From Phoebastria nigripes (Eukaryota; Chordata; Aves; Procellariiformes; Diomedeidae): a stretch of 64,000 bases of DNA. The position numbers were made by a program, and so were the translations under genes. Location: the NCBI GenBank assembly GCA_035582835.1, contig JAYKAV010003095.1:282083-346082 (forward strand). The letters are read 5' to 3'. Shown here in pieces: positions 61,986 to 64,000 of this stretch. Positions within the stretch are counted from its first letter, which is position 1, and each line of letters begins with the position of its first letter. Under the pieces are notes generated by a model, which saw only the letters and a program-made list of their open reading frames with translations, had not been told where the DNA came from and searched no databases.

Positions 61986-62599
61986 CAATGGTTTCAGGTG
62001 ATGGTGTACTTTGGCAAGTAAGTTTTAGTTGAATGATTAAGCTCATATAAAGATATTCTTACAGTAGGAAGGCCCTTGAGGCTATGCATGGGCACAAATT
62101 ATGAAAGCACTAAAAACGAAAGCCAAGGATACTAATTTTAGGTGTGCTTACTATTTGCTTTAGAAAGAGCTGTGGGTAGTTGAAAGTTTAGAATTATAAG
62201 ATCTGTTTTCGTACTTGTAATCTCAAAGGTCTTTTTTTCGTGCAACTAATTTCCATGTTATTTTTTTCTGACAAATGGTAAATACCAAACTATATGTTTC
62301 TCCTTTGTAGGAAAAATGGTACATATTTTTCATGTAGACATGAGTCATAATTCTCCACAGTTATGACAGTAGCAAAGTCAGAATGCATTTCAATATAGAA
62401 AAGAAATGATTTTGAAAAATTAGGCACAATTTCACTGCACAAGAAGCACAATTTTACTTCCTTATAAAATTAAGAACAGTTTCTCCAGTTTTGAGAAGGT
62501 TTCTTGATCCTCTTTTGAAAAAAAGAAAAGGAATTATATTATTTCCTTTCAATGATATGAATGAACTAGTATGTTGCAAGGCAGAGAAAGATCTGAAGT

Positions 62600-63050
62600 G
62601 TTTCTCCAATCTCAAAGGTCTCTAATTAAAATATTGATCAAGCCATCTATGAAGCTATTGTGAGTATTTTTACTTTAATTATGGAAAGTACATAACTCAT
62701 CTCAAAATTATGACAAACTGTGGCTCAATTAACTGTGCAATTAATCAACTTTTAATGTTTATTTGCAGTCAATAAACGCCTTTACTATGTCAGAAAATGT
62801 ATATTGACATAACCAAAAGCAATGCTGCCACACAAATGCAAACCCTTATAAAAGGATATTGAAGCAAGCTCAATAGTCCTTAACTCAACCAGGTTAAAAA
62901 TATATTGCTAAATTTATTTAGAAAGCGATTTGTTTCAGGCATTTACATTAATGCAGTAACATCATTTTGCATGATCATAATATGATCAATTTTAACACTG
63001 ACAGTGTGTTTTACCAAATGCAGAAGCTGAAAGTTTCATAGATAACAAGT
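62600..63050. promoter_or_regulatory. Candidate conserved noncoding element
   Basis: The stretch is rich in homeodomain-type and POU-type words. Examples are ATTAATCAACTTTTAATG near 62740, TTTGCATGATCATAATATGATCAATTTT-type palindromic sequence near 62966-62994, CAATAAACG near 62771, and repeated TTAAT cores. It has no repeats and no open frame. The overall look is that of developmental enhancers deep in gene deserts; conservation cannot be tested here. Confidence 0.22.
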
Positions 63051-63359
63051 TTATCAGAGAAAACTGGAAGCCTAGCCAGTGGAATTTATTGATAGATTAT
63101 ATGATTGTATAATCTAGATTTTTTAAAGTGGGAAATGGCATTGTCATTGATGAATGTTAGAAACACATGTAGCTCTGTAAGATTACTCGGATTTCACTAT
63201 TCAAAGTCAAATTTGGACATTCTTTGTGGCCATGGGGGTTGGGTTTGGGTTTTTTTTTGTGTCTGTCCAATACAGAACAATTAATTTAGTGACTTTATGA
63301 GGTCTTCTTGTCCTACGGAGCATATACAAGACTTTGCATAGACAGCAAAATAAAAAAAT

Positions 63360-63720
63360 CCGTTAAGAGCCAATGGCCCTTAATAGACCAAGCCTTTCCA
63401 CGTAATACTGTATCTACCACTTCAGCGAGGAGGTGTGCTGACAGAACATAATTGAGCCCTCTTCATCTCGGCTACCTCAGAGGTAACAGTTCTAAGAACA
63501 GGGAAATGAATGTATTAAAAGCTAATCATGGGAAGCTCATGGCATTCTAGAAGTATTAGTATCAGAAGGTTACTGGTATGAGTACCAGGTGAAACAAATT
63601 AAAGTCAAAGTTACACAGTTCATGATCTCTGCATGACAATACTTAAGAGACCTGAGTGCTCAGCTCCGCATTAGCGAGTTTAAACACCTAAATTCATTAT
63701 GATATTTTCACTCAATTTAA
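63360..63720. promoter_or_regulatory. Candidate conserved noncoding element
   Basis: Balanced-composition, repeat-free DNA with CTAATCATGGGAAGC, AGCGAGTTTAAACACC, ATTAGCGAG and CCAATGGCCCTTAAT-type words. It is distinctly less AT-rich than its surroundings and has no open frame. Enhancer character is inferred from appearance only. Confidence 0.18.
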
Positions 63721-63855
63721 GTATTAGAATGTGGAAGATTAAGGTAAAATCTGTTTTGGGTGTACAAAGTCATCAGTTTGACTCTATCTTTAATTTTAAG
63801 AAATAAAATGAAAGTAAATATCTAAACTCAAAACATTCCCTACCCAAATGCAGTT

Positions 63856-64000
63856 TGTCCTGGTTTCAGCTGGGATGGAGTTAATTTTTTTTTTCCTAGT
63901 AGTTGGTATAGTGCTATGTTTTGGATTTAGTATGAGAAGAATGTTGATAACACACTGATGTTTTTAGTTGTTGCTAAGTAGTCTACTAGTCAAGGACTTT
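63856..64000 (+). mobile_element. Start of a second LTR of the solo-LTR family, cut by the window end
   Basis: Begins TGTCCTGGTTTCAGCTGG and follows the first 130 bp of the solo LTR at 48587 closely. Relative to that copy it has an insertion of about 14 bp near 63890-63912. The preceding five bases (CAGTT at 63851-63855) would be the left target-site duplication. No polypurine tract precedes it, so it is a 5' LTR or a solo LTR rather than a 3' LTR. Confidence 0.93.

Larger units (their letters stand above)
61986..63855. other. AT-rich DNA without a recognisable gene
   Basis: No supported frame. Two stretches with the look of conserved noncoding elements are listed separately. Confidence 0.6.

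Noticed and set aside
1..64000. tRNA, rRNA, CRISPR array, bacterial operon or mitochondrial insert
   Set aside because: No cloverleaf with A and B boxes, no regularly spaced repeat array, no compact gene arrangement and no mitochondrial gene sequence was seen on either strand.

Overview
The window is vertebrate nuclear DNA, almost certainly from a bird. The evidence is four CR1-type LINE insertions, three of them 3' ends carrying the ATTCTATG-like terminal repeat typical of avian CR1, together with ERVL-like LTRs that begin TGTCCTGGTTTC or TGTACTGGGTCTGG. There is no Alu, L1 or other mammal-type repeat. The LTR family points to a neoavian bird, but this is recollection of repeat families, not a search. 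The background is AT-rich with isolated single-base Ns, as in a draft assembly. No protein-coding gene can be supported; the window looks like a gene desert or the interior of a very large intron. Nearly all open frames are short and random, or are remnants of retroelement polyproteins.

Layout. 1-13512: unique AT-rich DNA with one GC-rich block (5562-5945). 13513-15216: a minus-strand endogenous retrovirus remnant with a 3' LTR, polypurine tract and internally deleted pol. 15217-16149: two 180-bp direct repeats around 573 bp. 18626-19083: a rearranged CR1 made of an inverted head joined to a plus-strand tail, abutted by a perfect 24-bp inverted repeat. 23590-25243 and 30488-32082: two plus-strand CR1 copies with recognisable reverse transcriptase. 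27091-27276: a possible older reverse-transcriptase relic. 33458-33489: a perfect palindrome. 33823-33927: the best candidate exon, 105 bp. 42440-42930: an ancient CR1-like relic on the minus strand. 48587-49147: a complete solo LTR with a 5-bp target-site duplication and a readable promoter. 56965-57833: one and a half minus-strand LTRs side by side. 58493-61003: a 2.5-kb minus-strand CR1 that still shows endonuclease and reverse-transcriptase motifs. 61004 to about 61985: a plus-strand retroviral pol fragment with an integrase core. 63856-64000: the start of another LTR of the solo-LTR family, cut by the window end.

The retroelements are broken by stops, frameshifts and deletions and do not work together as a system. 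I found no previously undescribed functional system. The most informative observations are structural: the inverted-repeat and inverted-CR1 junction, the 180-bp direct repeats beside the ERV, the double LTR, the candidate 105-bp exon, and several homeodomain-site-rich stretches that resemble conserved noncoding elements.
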